A stretch of 64,000 nucleotides of DNA from Alteriqipengyuania halimionae (GTDB taxonomy: Bacteria; Pseudomonadota; Alphaproteobacteria; Sphingomonadales; Sphingomonadaceae), in assembly GCF_009827575.1 (NCBI RefSeq), contig NZ_WTYR01000001.1, forward strand, positions 2,267,001 through 2,331,000. Direction: 5' to 3'. The notes beneath the pieces were generated by a model. That model made no database searches. It was not told the DNA's origin and saw nothing but the letters and a program-made list of their open reading frames with translations. Position numbers and translations under genes: made by a program. Of the stretch, positions 35,355 to 46,408 are shown in pieces (positions within the stretch are counted from its first letter, which is position 1; every line of letters starts with the position of its first letter).

Positions 35355-36260
35355 TTACTGGTAGAGCGTGCCCGCATTGACGACCGGCTGGGCCTCGCGC
35401 TCGCCGCACAGCACGACCATCAGGTTCGAGACCATGGTGGCGCGGCGTTCGTCGTCGAGCTCGACGATGTCGTCTTCGGACAATTTGGCGAGCGCCATTT
35501 CGACCATGCTGACTGCGCCCATTACCAGCTTGGCACGGGCGGCAATCACCGCTTCAGCCTGCTGGCGGCGCAGCATCGCGCTGGCGATTTCGGCGGCATA
35601 GGCAAGGTGGGTGAGGCCCGCTTCGTCGACCACGATGCCCGCCACGTGAAGACGCTCGTTCAGTTCGACGAGAAGCTCCTGGTTGACCACTTCGGCACTG
35701 CCACGCAGCGTCGTCTCTTCCTCTTCGAAATCGTCATAGGGATGGCGCGAACCGACGGTGCGCAGGCCGGCCTCGATCTGGATGTTCACGAATTCCTTGT
35801 AATCGTCGACATCGAAGGTGGCCTGCGCGGTATCGGCGACGCGCCACACCACGTTGCAGGCGATCTCGATCGGGTTGCCGCGCAGGTCGTTGATCTTCAC
35901 CCGGTCCGAATGGATGTTGTTGGCGCGGGCGGAGATCTTCTTCTTGATCATCCAGGGCCACACCCAGCGCAGGCCCTCGGTCCGCTCGGTCCCGCGATAC
36001 TCGCCGAACAGCGTGATCACCGCCGCCTGGTTGGGCTGGATCATGAAGAAGCCGACCAGGATGAACAGCGGCACGATCGCCAGCCCCGCCAGCGAGGCGA
36101 TGAAGGTCAGCTTCTCGGCCTTGCTCATCCCGTCCTCGGGCAGGTTCGCGAAGAAACCCCAGGCCGTCAGCGCGGTGACGACCGCCAGCAGGCCCAGCAT
36201 CACATATCCGTTGTAACTCACCGCGTCGCGTTCGACGCTCTTGTTCATTGCTCGACTCAT
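35355..36260 (-). CDS. SPFH/band 7 domain membrane protein
   Basis: A 301-residue inner-membrane scaffold protein. Two N-terminal helices ([22 protein letters not shown] and [22 protein letters not shown]) precede the SPFH domain ([69 protein letters not shown]). A coiled-coil stretch rich in Ala/Arg/Glu follows ([27 protein letters not shown]). Such proteins form oligomeric membrane microdomains and often help stress tolerance or protease control. The start is at ATG 36260 behind GGAAGG. The next gene is an RHH regulator; a 26-bp palindrome lies at the promoter. Confidence 0.92.
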   Translation of the reverse strand: MSRAMNKSVERDAVSYNGYVMLGLLAVVTALTAWGFFANLPEDGMSKAEKLTFIASLAGLAIVPLFILVGFFMIQPNQAAVITLFGEYRGTERTEGLRWVWPWMIKKKISARANNIHSDRVKINDLRGNPIEIACNVVWRVADTAQATFDVDDYKEFVNIQIEAGLRTVGSRHPYDDFEEEETTLRGSAEVVNQELLVELNERLHVAGIVVDEAGLTHLAYAAEIASAMLRRQQAEAVIAARAKLVMGAVSMVEMALAKLSEDDIVELDDERRATMVSNLMVVLCGEREAQPVVNAGTLYQ

Positions 36261-36275
36261 GTCAGGGCCCTTCCA

Positions 36276-36301
36276 ATATAATTATGATATCATATTTATA
36301 T
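36276..36301. promoter_or_regulatory. 26-bp AT-rich palindrome at the SPFH operon promoter
   Basis: The core TATGATATCATA (36283-36294) is perfectly symmetric; outward from it the flanks (positions 36276-36301) stay symmetric except at one pair of positions on each side. It starts 16 bases before the SPFH ATG. On the minus strand TTGATA (36304-36299) and TTATAT (36281-36276) could be -35 and -10 elements 17 bases apart, so a bound repressor would cover the promoter. The surrounding DNA is over 60% GC. Confidence 0.75.
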
Positions 36302-36317
36302 CAAACCGGGCTGCGCG

Positions 36318-38087
36318 TCAATGTGCCTTGATGACGGCAAGGAACGCATCGCCATAGGCTTCGAGCTTTTTCGCGCCGACCCCGCTGATCTCGCCCATTT
36401 CGGCGCGACTGGCGGGGCGGCGGGCAGCGAATTCGCGCAAGGTCGCATCGTGGAACACGACATAGGGCGGGACCTGCGCCTCCTCGGCCAGCTCGCGGCG
36501 CAGGTCGCGCAGCGCATCGAACAGCGGATCGCCGACCGGGTTGGGCGAGCTGTCGCGCCCCGACCGTCCCCGCCGCCCCTGCTTCTTCGGCGGGACGACG
36601 AGGTGCAATTCGCTCTCACCTTTCAGATAGCCGCGCGCCTCGCTGCCGAACATCATGCCGCCGTGCTCGGTCGGCAGCAGCGCCCCACGCACCATCAGCG
36701 CGCGTCGGACGGGCTTCAGCAATTGCGCTTCCTCACCCTCGACGATCCCGAACACCGAAAGCGTATCGTGCCCGTTCTTTTCCGCGCGATCGGACCGCTG
36801 GCCGGTGAGGATGCCCTCGACATAGCCCGCGCCATAGGTCTGCCGCGTGCGCGCGACGGCGGAGAGATATTTCTGCGCCACCACCGTCGCATCGACCGAT
36901 TTGGGCGGATCGCAGCAATTGTCGCAATTGCCGCAAGTTTCGGGCGGATCCTCCCCGAAATGCCTGAGCAGCACCGCGCGGCGACACCCCGCGGTCTCGA
37001 CCAGCGCGCCCAGCGCATCGAGCCGGGTGCGCTCGCCCGCCTGGCGCTGCGGCTCGACTTCGGCCACCCGCATCCGCGCCCGCGCGAAATCGTCCGCGCC
37101 CCAGAACAGATGCGCCTGCGCCGGATCGCCATCGCGGCCCGCGCGCCCGGTTTCCTGGTAATAGGCCTCGATCGATTTGGGCAGACCGGCATGCGCGACG
37201 AAGCGCACATCGGGCTTGTCGATCCCCATGCCGAACGCGACCGTGGCGACCATCACCATGTTTTCCGACGCCACGAACGCCGCCTGGTTTGCCGCGCGCA
37301 CTTCGGGCGGGAGGCCGGCGTGGTAGGCGCGCACTTCGCGGCCCGGCGTGGCGAGGCTCTCGGACAGCCGTTCGGTCGCGGCGCGAGTCGGCGCGTAGAC
37401 GATGCCTGGGCCGGGCTCGCTCGCCAGCAGCGCCTGCAATTGCCGGGTAAGCGAATCGCGCGGGCCGATCGCATAGCGGATATTGGGCCGGTCGAACCCG
37501 GCAACCACCATCCCCTCTTCGGGAATGCCGAGCTGGTTCAGGATGTCGGCCCGCGTATGCGCATCCGCCGTCGCCGTCAGCGCAAGGCGCGGGACATCGG
37601 GAAAGGCAGCCATCATCGGGCGGAGCTGGCGGTAATCGGGCCGGAAATCGTGGCCCCATTCGGACACGCAATGCGCCTCGTCGATCGCGAACAGCGCGAT
37701 GGGGGCGCTGTTCAGCAGGTCGCGAAAACCCTGCTGGCTGGCACGTTCGGGCGCGACGTAGAGGAGGTCGAGCTGGCCAGCGCGGAAGGCATCGAGCGTC
37801 TCGCGCCAATCGGCGTCGGCGCTGGTCAGCGTGGCGGCGCGGATGCCGTTGGCGCGCGCGGCGCGCAGCTGGTCGTGCATCAGCGCGATCAGCGGCGATA
37901 CGACCACGCAGGTCCCTTCGAGCATGATCGCGGGCAGCTGGTAACACAGCGACTTGCCCGCACCTGTCGGCATGACGGCCAGCGTCGAGCGGCGATCGAG
38001 CACCCGCGCTACGACTTCCTCCTGCCGCCCGCGGAAGTCCGCAAAGCCGAAAGTCGATTTGAGAGTTTCGCGCGCCCGGTCGATCAT
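36318..38087 (-). CDS. recQ: ATP-dependent DNA helicase RecQ
   Basis: A 3'-5' DNA helicase for recombination and fork repair. 589 residues. Walker A MPTGAGKSLCYQLPA, the DEAH box FAIDEAHCVSEWGHDFRPDYRQL and SF2 motif LTATADAHT lie in the helicase core; QETGRAGRDGDP is motif VI. The RQC zinc site is CRRAVLLRHFGEDPPETCGNCDNC, and an HRDC domain ends the protein (LFDALRDLRRELAEEAQVPPYVVFHDATLREFAARRP). The start MIDRARETLKSTFGF at 38087 has no strong Shine-Dalgarno sequence. It is downstream of the methionine operon on the same strand. Confidence 0.96.
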   Translation of the reverse strand: MIDRARETLKSTFGFADFRGRQEEVVARVLDRRSTLAVMPTGAGKSLCYQLPAIMLEGTCVVVSPLIALMHDQLRAARANGIRAATLTSADADWRETLDAFRAGQLDLLYVAPERASQQGFRDLLNSAPIALFAIDEAHCVSEWGHDFRPDYRQLRPMMAAFPDVPRLALTATADAHTRADILNQLGIPEEGMVVAGFDRPNIRYAIGPRDSLTRQLQALLASEPGPGIVYAPTRAATERLSESLATPGREVRAYHAGLPPEVRAANQAAFVASENMVMVATVAFGMGIDKPDVRFVAHAGLPKSIEAYYQETGRAGRDGDPAQAHLFWGADDFARARMRVAEVEPQRQAGERTRLDALGALVETAGCRRAVLLRHFGEDPPETCGNCDNCCDPPKSVDATVVAQKYLSAVARTRQTYGAGYVEGILTGQRSDRAEKNGHDTLSVFGIVEGEEAQLLKPVRRALMVRGALLPTEHGGMMFGSEARGYLKGESELHLVVPPKKQGRRGRSGRDSSPNPVGDPLFDALRDLRRELAEEAQVPPYVVFHDATLREFAARRPASRAEMGEISGVGAKKLEAYGDAFLAVIKAH

Positions 38088-38151
38088 GGGAGGGCTGTGG
38101 CAGAGGTCAGGTAGCGATGGAACAGCGCCGGGTCGCAATCCTCACAATTCG

Positions 38152-38652
38152 TCAGCGCGGGCGGGACAGCTTGAGATACACGCTGTCGCACCACTCGTCG
38201 CCGATGCGGTAGGTGCGGCTCTCGCGGCCGGTCTCGACGAAGCCGAGCTTCCCGAGGACGTTGAGCGAAGCCGCATTGCGCGGATCGACATCGGCCTCGA
38301 CCGCGTCGATCCGGTGCACCTCGAACCCGCGAGCCAGCACGGCGGCGAGCGCTTCGCGCGCGAAGCCTTTGCCCCACGCCTCGGGATGCAGGATGAAGCC
38401 GATCTCGGGGAAGCGGAAAAACCCGGCCTTGCCGATCATTCGCCCCTCATACTCGATCACGAAATCCTCGCCTTCGCCGTCGGGAATTTCCAGCATCGAG
38501 GCCAGCCAAGCTTGTGTCTGGTCCACGCTCGCGTGCGGCGGGGTCGACCAATAGGAGGTCGCGCGAGGATCGGAGAGGATGGCGTGGAAACCGTCGAGGT
38601 CATTCTTGCTTGCCGGGCGCAAAGTCAGGCGTTCGGTCGTGAGGATCGCCAT
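38152..38652 (-). CDS. RimJ/RimL-type GNAT acetyltransferase
   Basis: A 166-residue acetyltransferase. It begins MAILTTERLTLRPASKNDLDGFHAI, the RimJ/RimL N-terminus, and carries IGFILHPEAWGKGFAREALAAVLARGFE (acetyl-CoA site) and AEVDPRNAASLNVLGKLGFVE (written EADVDPRNAASLNVLGKLGF in the sequence). The substrate is unknown. It starts four bases after the metH part-2 stop, so it is the last gene of that operon. Confidence 0.88.
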   Translation of the reverse strand: MAILTTERLTLRPASKNDLDGFHAILSDPRATSYWSTPPHASVDQTQAWLASMLEIPDGEGEDFVIEYEGRMIGKAGFFRFPEIGFILHPEAWGKGFAREALAAVLARGFEVHRIDAVEADVDPRNAASLNVLGKLGFVETGRESRTYRIGDEWCDSVYLKLSRPR

Positions 38653-38656
38653 CGCG

Positions 38657-41280
<2,624 letters not shown>

Positions 41281-41284
<4 letters not shown>

Positions 41285-41814
41285 GGGTCGGTCCGATCCA
41301 GCGCGCGGGCGAGAACGACATCGTCGTAGAGCGTGCCGCCGACATCGAAGCGGCGCGTCCCGATCTGGCGAAATCCCTGTTTGGTGTAGAAACCTATGGC
41401 GCGGTGATTGTCGTCTTTCACCCCCAGCAGCAGGCGTGCATGTCCCGCGGCTCCCGCCAGAGCGGCGTCGAACAGGTGAGCGGCGATCCCGCTGCCGTGG
41501 AAGCGCGAAAGGAGGTAGATTTTCTTCAGCTCGATATCGCCTTCCAGCGCTTCGTCGAGTTCGGGCGCGGTGAGCAGGGCATAGCCGATCGGCGCTTCAT
41601 CGAGCTCGGCGAGCCAGGCCCTGGCCCCGCCGTCGAGCAATTGGCCGAGGTAACCGGGCGCGTGGCGCTTCTTGCAATGGGCGACGAGCGCGTCGCCCGA
41701 GATCATCCCGGCAAACGTCTCGAGAAAGGTCGCGTCGGACACCAGCGAAAGCCGTCCGGCATCCGTGGCCGAGGCTTCGCGCACCACGACGCGTTGGGAC
41801 AGGGCTTCGCTCAC
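41281..41814 (-). CDS. GNAT acetyltransferase between the two metH parts
   Basis: A 177-residue GNAT protein starting at GTG 41814 in the stop of metH part 1 (GTGA) and ending in the start of metH part 2 (ATGA). Motifs: [24 protein letters not shown] (acetyl-CoA loop) and [30 protein letters not shown]. This type resembles PaiA-like/ribosomal-protein-type acetyltransferases. The tight coupling on both sides keeps the three genes in fixed ratio. A role in modifying the MetH complex is speculation. Confidence 0.9.
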
Positions 41815-42857
41815 GAAGCGATCTCGTAGGCTTCGAGACCGGCGAGGCGCATCACGGGTTCGGCCTCGGGAATGTCGCGCGGCTCGTGATCGGCCACCGC
41901 GCGCGCCATCGCCGCGATGTGCTCGGGCGTCGAGCCGCAACACCCGCCGAGGATGTTGACCCGGCGATGCTCGGCCCAGGGCGTGATCAGCCGCGCGGTG
42001 GTCTCGGGCTCTTCGTCATATTCGCCCAATTCGTTGGGCAGGCCGGCATTGGGATAGGCGAGCAGCAGCGCATCGGCGATGCCGGACAGCAATTGCACAT
42101 GCGGGCGGAGCTGGTCTGCGCCGAAGCTGCAGTTCAATCCGATCGCGACCGGATCGGCATGGCGCACCGCGTTCCAGAACGCCTCGACCGTGTGGCCCGA
42201 CAGGTTGCGGCCCGAAAGATCGGTCAGCGTCATCGAGATCATCAGCGGGATGTCTCGCCCCGTCTCGTCGGCCAGTTCGCGCACCGCCATGATCGCGGAT
42301 TTGCAATTGAGCGTGTCGAACACGGTTTCGATCAGGATCACGTCGGCGCCGCCCTCGATCAGCGCCGCGGCCTGTTCGCGATAGACCTGCTTGATCTGGT
42401 CGAAGGTGACTTCGCGGAAGCCCGGGTCCTCCACATCGGGAGAGAGCGAGAGGGTCTTGTTGGTCGGCCCCATCGCGCCAGCGACGAAACGCGGGATGCC
42501 GTCCTTCGCCGTAGCCTCGTCCGCCGCATCGCGGATGATCCGGGCAGCCGCGACGTTGATATCGTGCACCAGGTGTTCGGCGCCGTAATCGGCCTGGCTG
42601 ATGCGGTTTGCGTTGAACGTGTTGGTCGCCAGAACATGCGCGCCGGCGTCGATATAGCTGTCGCAGATCGTGCGGATCAGCGCGGGCTGGGTCAGGTTGA
42701 CGAGATCGTTATTGCCCTTCTGGTCGAGCTCCAGGTCGAAATCGCCGCGATAGCCCTCCTCGCCCAGCTTGGCGCGCTGGATCGCGGTGCCGTAGGGGCC
42801 GTCCTTGATCAGGATCCGTTCGCGCGCGGCAGCGAGGATTTCGGCGCGTTTATCCAT
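41811..42857 (-). CDS. metH: methionine synthase, homocysteine-methyltransferase part
   Basis: The zinc-dependent homocysteine S-methyltransferase domain of MetH as a separate protein of 348 residues. Zinc ligands are visible in GLNCSFG (Cys) and [12 protein letters not shown] (two Cys). It starts at ATG 42857, nine bases after GAAGG; another ATG at 42866 is too close to that site. The start overlaps the metF stop by eight bases. It partners with the 875-residue MetH part encoded two genes downstream. Confidence 0.94.
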   Translation of the reverse strand: MDKRAEILAAARERILIKDGPYGTAIQRAKLGEEGYRGDFDLELDQKGNNDLVNLTQPALIRTICDSYIDAGAHVLATNTFNANRISQADYGAEHLVHDINVAAARIIRDAADEATAKDGIPRFVAGAMGPTNKTLSLSPDVEDPGFREVTFDQIKQVYREQAAALIEGGADVILIETVFDTLNCKSAIMAVRELADETGRDIPLMISMTLTDLSGRNLSGHTVEAFWNAVRHADPVAIGLNCSFGADQLRPHVQLLSGIADALLLAYPNAGLPNELGEYDEEPETTARLITPWAEHRRVNILGGCCGSTPEHIAAMARAVADHEPRDIPEAEPVMRLAGLEAYEIAS

Positions 42858-43779
42858 GGTCGGCATCCTTCGGGCGCATGCCCAGCATGTGGCAGATCGC
42901 GTAGCTCAGCTCGGCCCGGTTCAAGGTGTAGAAGTGGAATTGCCGCGCCCCGCCGGCGTAGAGACGGCGGCACAATTCGGCGGCGATCGTGGCAGAGACC
43001 AGCTGGCGCGCTTCGGGGCGATCGTCGAGGCCTTCGAACAACCCTTCCATCCAGTCCGGAATGGCCGTGCCGCACAGGCCCGACATGCGCTCGACCGCGG
43101 CGAAGCTCATCACCGGCATGATCCCGGGCACGATTTCGTCCTCGATTCCCGCCGCCGCGGCGCGGTCGCGGAATTCGAAGAAGCATTGCGGATCGAAGAA
43201 GAACTGGGTGATCGCGCGGGTCGCCCCGGCATCGAACTTCGCCTTGAGATTGGCGAGATCGGCATCGCGATCGGCGCTGTCGGGGTGGATTTCGGGATAG
43301 GCGGCGACCGAAATCTCGAAATCGCCGACCTGTTTCAACCCCCCGATCAGCTCGACCGCGTTGGCATAGCCGCCCGGATGCGGGGTGTACGTCGTGCTGC
43401 CGTCGGACGGATCGCCGCGCAGCGCAACGATGTGGCGGATCCCGCTTTCCCAATAATGGCGCGCGACCGCATCGACTTCCTCGCGGGTCGCATCGACGCA
43501 GGTCAGGTGCGCGGCGGCGGGAATGCCCGCCTCGTTCTGGATCCGCACCACCTGATCGTGCGTGCGCTCGCGGGTCGAACCGCCTGCGCCATAGGTCACG
43601 CTCGCAAAACGGGGCTTCAACGGCTTCAGCGTTCCGACGCTGTGCCACAGCGTCTCGGCCATCTTGTCGGTCTTGGGCGGAAAGAACTCGAACGAGACAT
43701 CGATATCGCCGGCGAGGCCGGAGAAGAGCGGCGCATCGAGCGCGGTGCGCGCATCGTCCATCTGTTTCAGCGAAATCAT
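42850..43779 (-). CDS. metF: methylenetetrahydrofolate reductase
   Basis: Reduces methylene-THF to methyl-THF, the methyl donor for MetH. 309 residues, normal for bacterial MetF. The catalytic Glu is in VSFEFFPPKTDKMAE; VTYGAGGSTRERTHDQV and LRGDPS are FAD/substrate sites, and FFDPQCFFEFRDRA is conserved. The ATG overlaps the ArsR-methyltransferase stop (ATGA). Supply of methyl-THF and its use by MetH are thereby in one transcript. Confidence 0.96.
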   Translation of the reverse strand: MISLKQMDDARTALDAPLFSGLAGDIDVSFEFFPPKTDKMAETLWHSVGTLKPLKPRFASVTYGAGGSTRERTHDQVVRIQNEAGIPAAAHLTCVDATREEVDAVARHYWESGIRHIVALRGDPSDGSTTYTPHPGGYANAVELIGGLKQVGDFEISVAAYPEIHPDSADRDADLANLKAKFDAGATRAITQFFFDPQCFFEFRDRAAAAGIEDEIVPGIMPVMSFAAVERMSGLCGTAIPDWMEGLFEGLDDRPEARQLVSATIAAELCRRLYAGGARQFHFYTLNRAELSYAICHMLGMRPKDADHG

Positions 43780-44756
43780 GCGTGTGCGTCCTCGGGCTGG
43801 CGCGCGCGTTCGGCACTGCGGCGGGCGGTCCAGATTTTCACGGTGAGCGGCGTGCCCGCAATCGCGCGGGTGTCGAGCAGGGCGAAGCCGGCGTCGCCCA
43901 CCGCATCGAACATCTGGTCGTCGGAAAAGCCGAGCCGCGCATGCTGGTGCTGGCGGCGCAATTCCTCGCGTTCATGCGCGGCGAAATCGACGATCGCAAT
44001 GGTCGCGCCGGGACGCGCCACCCGCGCCGCCTCGGCCAGCGCGACTTGCGGATCCTGCGCATAATGCAGCACCTGGTGGAACAGGACGGTATCGACCGAC
44101 GCGTCGGCCAGCGGGAGCGCGCCGAAATCGCCCTGCACCAGCTCCAGCCGGTCAGCCGCGATATCCTGCAAGCGCACGCGGGCGAGGCGCAGCATTTCGG
44201 GGCTCTTGTCGAGCGCGATCACGCGTATGGCGCGAGGAGCGAAGATTTCCGCCATCCGCCCGGTCCCGGTGCCGATATCGAGCAGCGTGCCAAGGGGTTC
44301 GTCACCCAGAGCTTGCGACAGCGCCGCCTCGACCGGAGCGTCGGGCGCATGGAGCACGCGCAACTCGTCCCATTCGGCAGCGTGCGCGGCGAAGTACTCG
44401 GCCGCACGATCTTCGCGCGCGGCCCGAATCGCGGCCAGATGGCGGCGATCTTCGGCACAGCGCGCGGCAAAGCCCTCGTCCGCTTCCTCGGCGCGTGCCA
44501 GCAAATGGGCCACCGCGCCGCCGAGGCCGGGGCCGTTCCCCCCGGCCAATTGGCGCAGGAACACCCAGCTGCCTTCCTTGCGCCGTTCCGCGAGATTCGC
44601 ATCGCACAGGATCTTGGCATGGCGCGAAACGCGCGGCTGGCTTTGACCCAGCACCTGCGCCAGTTCGCCGATCGCCAGCTCCATCGTGGCGAGCAGCCGC
44701 ATGATCCGCAGCCGTGTGGGATCCGAAAGCGCGCGCAAGGTGGGTTCGATCCGCAT
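43776..44756 (-). CDS. ArsR-type regulator fused to a SAM methyltransferase domain
   Basis: A 326-residue two-domain protein. Residues 1-75 are a winged helix of the ArsR family (LSDPTRLRIMRLLATMELAIGELAQVLGQSQPRVSRHAKILCDANLAERRKEGSW). Residues about 150-260 are a class I methyltransferase fold with LLDIGTGTGRMAEIF (SAM site) and LEDVLFHQVLHYAQDP-like region (sequence VDTVLFHQVLHYAQDP). Known fusions of this kind in proteobacteria sense SAM or SAH and repress methionine-cycle genes (SahR/SamR type, from memory). It heads the metF-metH operon and has an inverted repeat right before its start, so autorepression is likely. Confidence 0.92.
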   Translation of the reverse strand: MRIEPTLRALSDPTRLRIMRLLATMELAIGELAQVLGQSQPRVSRHAKILCDANLAERRKEGSWVFLRQLAGGNGPGLGGAVAHLLARAEEADEGFAARCAEDRRHLAAIRAAREDRAAEYFAAHAAEWDELRVLHAPDAPVEAALSQALGDEPLGTLLDIGTGTGRMAEIFAPRAIRVIALDKSPEMLRLARVRLQDIAADRLELVQGDFGALPLADASVDTVLFHQVLHYAQDPQVALAEAARVARPGATIAIVDFAAHEREELRRQHQHARLGFSDDQMFDAVGDAGFALLDTRAIAGTPLTVKIWTARRSAERARQPEDAHA

Positions 44757-44763
44757 TGTTCCA

Positions 44764-44791
44764 TATCATATAAAGAAAGCTTTATATGATA
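44764..44791. promoter_or_regulatory. 12+12 bp inverted repeat at the ArsR-MT promoter
   Basis: TATCATATAAAG (44764-44775), spacer AAAG, CTTTATATGATA (44780-44791): a perfect inverted repeat of ArsR operator type, 8 bases before the start of the regulator. On the minus strand TTGTAT (44794-44789) and a TATATG-like hexamer near 44771-44766 could be the promoter, which the operator would cover. The divergent lipoprotein gene at 44865 might share it. Confidence 0.8.
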
Positions 44792-44864
44792 CAAGCGACT
44801 TTGCCGCGGCGCGATGCGCGCCTATGTTCGCTGGCGAGACACACCCATCCCGTTGGAGGATACG

Positions 44865-45182
44865 ATGAAAAAACTGATCGCCGCCGCTTCCGCTGCCACT
44901 TTCGCCCTGTCGCTTGCCGCCTGCGGCAGCGATTCGGCCACCGATGACGAGGTCGTGGGCGACACGGTCGAGGAACCGGCAGATGAAGCCCTCTCGGATA
45001 TTCCCGAAGAGACCCCGGTCGCAGTCGAACCCGCGCCCGCTGCCACCGAAGTTCCCGAGAGCCGTCGCCAGTCGCTCGAGGAATCGGGCGATCGCGCCGA
45101 AGCGGCCGCCGACGATATCGAAGCTGCCCTCGAGGCCGAATTCGGCCAGGCCGAAGACGCCCGCGATGCCGAGGCGCAATAA
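44865..45182 (+). CDS. small acidic lipoprotein
   Basis: A 105-residue lipoprotein starting at ATG 44865 with TTGGAGGA upstream. Signal peptide MKKLIAAASAATFALSLAACGSD with lipobox Cys 20. The mature part is acidic and helical (DEVVGDTVEEPADEALSDIPEETP...RRQSLEESGDRAEAAADDIEAALEAEF). It overlaps the next small lipoprotein gene by 17 bases. Divergent from the ArsR-methyltransferase gene. Role unknown. Confidence 0.82.
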   Translation: MKKLIAAASAATFALSLAACGSDSATDDEVVGDTVEEPADEALSDIPEETPVAVEPAPAATEVPESRRQSLEESGDRAEAAADDIEAALEAEFGQAEDARDAEAQ

Positions 45183-45423
45183 GCTCACCGTGCTATTCGG
45201 GCTTGTCGCCGCGCTGCCGCTGGCCGCTTGCGACAAGCCCGACAATGCCCCCGGACCCGGCGGCGTCTCGATGCGCGAAGCCCGCGCGCTCGATCGTGCC
45301 GCCGAAATCATCGAGGAACGCCAGGTCCAGGTGCCGCCGCCCGAGAGCGGCGATGCGACGGCCGGCGCATCCGACGCCGACAACGCACCCCAACCATCGG
45401 GGGGGCCATCGCAGACCGATTGA
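45166..45423 (+). CDS. second small lipoprotein, overlapping the first
   Basis: An 85-residue lipoprotein beginning MPRRNKLTVLFGLVAALPLAACDKP with lipobox Cys 22; ATG 45166 is inside the previous gene. The mature segment includes SMREARALDRAAEIIEERQ and is proline- and acid-rich to the end. Unlike the first, it is short on helix. No function is apparent. The pair may be one unit of small envelope proteins. Confidence 0.7.
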   Translation: MPRRNKLTVLFGLVAALPLAACDKPDNAPGPGGVSMREARALDRAAEIIEERQVQVPPPESGDATAGASDADNAPQPSGGPSQTD

Positions 45424-45483
45424 CCTTGCTCCCTGTCTGCGCCATTCGCTCCTGCGTTTAATCGCTCGATTAAGGGAGTGGGA

Positions 45484-46398
45484 ATGGGGATTCTCGAAGG
45501 CAAGGTCGTCGCCGTTACGGGCGCAGGACGCGGCATAGGGCGCGAAATCGCGTTGCTGTGCGCGAAGGAAGGCGCCAGCGTCGTCGTCAACGATCCGGGC
45601 GTGGGCGGCGAAGGCGAAGGCGGCGATGCCGGTCCCGCCGAAACCACCGCCAGAGATATCCGCGAAGCCGGTGGCAAGGCGCAGGCCAATCTCGCCAGCG
45701 TCGCCGATCCCGCCGGAGCCGCCTCGATCGTCGAGGATGCGGTGCAGGCGTTCGGGCGGATCGATGCGGTGGTCAACAATGCCGGGATCCTGCGGGATCG
45801 CATCTGGCACAAGATGAGCCATGAGGACTGGCAGGCCGTCATCGACGTCCACCTCCACGGCTGCTTCAACACATCCAAGGCCGCGACTCCCTATTTCAAG
45901 GAACAGGGTTCGGGCGCACTGGTCCACTTCACTTCCACCAGCGGCTTGATCGGCAATATCGGCCAGGCGAACTATTCCGCCGCCAAGCTCGGCATTGTCG
46001 GCCTGTCGCAATCGATTGCGCTCGATGCCGCCCGCTATGGCGTGCGCAGCAATTGCATCGCGCCGTTCGCCTGGAGCCGGATGACCGCGAGCATCCCGAC
46101 CGGCGGCGAAGACGCCGACGAGCGGGTCAAACGCCTGCAATCGATGGGCGCGGAAAAGATCGCCCCGCTCGCCGCCTATCTCTGCTCGGACGCGGCAAAT
46201 GACGTGACGAACCAGATCTTTGCCGTGCGCCGCAACGAGATCGTGCTGTTCTCCAAGCCGCGCCCGGTGCGCAGCTTCGCCAGGGATGGCGGCTGGACCC
46301 CGCAGGAGATCGCCGATGTGGCGATGCCCGCGTTCAAACCCGATTTCGCGCGCGAAGACGAAGTCTCCGCGCATGTCTTCCCCTACGATCCGATCTGA
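45484..46398 (+). CDS. SDR oxidoreductase, 3-hydroxyacyl-CoA dehydrogenase type
   Basis: A 304-residue short-chain dehydrogenase. ATG 45484 is behind AAGGGAG; a GTG two codons earlier is less well placed. Motifs: TGAGRGIGREIALLCAKEG (nucleotide binding), VVNDPGVGGEGEGGDAGPAETT (typical of the peroxisomal MFE-2/HSD17B4-type dehydrogenase), VVNNAGILRDR, and YSAAKLGIVGL (catalytic Tyr/Lys). It would oxidise a 3-hydroxyacyl-CoA. It is the first gene of a five-gene acyl-CoA operon, 10 bp ahead of the dehydrogenase. Confidence 0.88.
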   Translation: MGILEGKVVAVTGAGRGIGREIALLCAKEGASVVVNDPGVGGEGEGGDAGPAETTARDIREAGGKAQANLASVADPAGAASIVEDAVQAFGRIDAVVNNAGILRDRIWHKMSHEDWQAVIDVHLHGCFNTSKAATPYFKEQGSGALVHFTSTSGLIGNIGQANYSAAKLGIVGLSQSIALDAARYGVRSNCIAPFAWSRMTASIPTGGEDADERVKRLQSMGAEKIAPLAAYLCSDAANDVTNQIFAVRRNEIVLFSKPRPVRSFARDGGWTPQEIADVAMPAFKPDFAREDEVSAHVFPYDPI

Positions 46399-46408
46399 GG
46401 AAATACCG

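Noticed and set aside
44736-44756. GGTTCGATCC, like a tRNA T-loop
   Set aside because: It lies in the coding start of the ArsR-methyltransferase gene and no acceptor, D or anticodon stem surrounds it.
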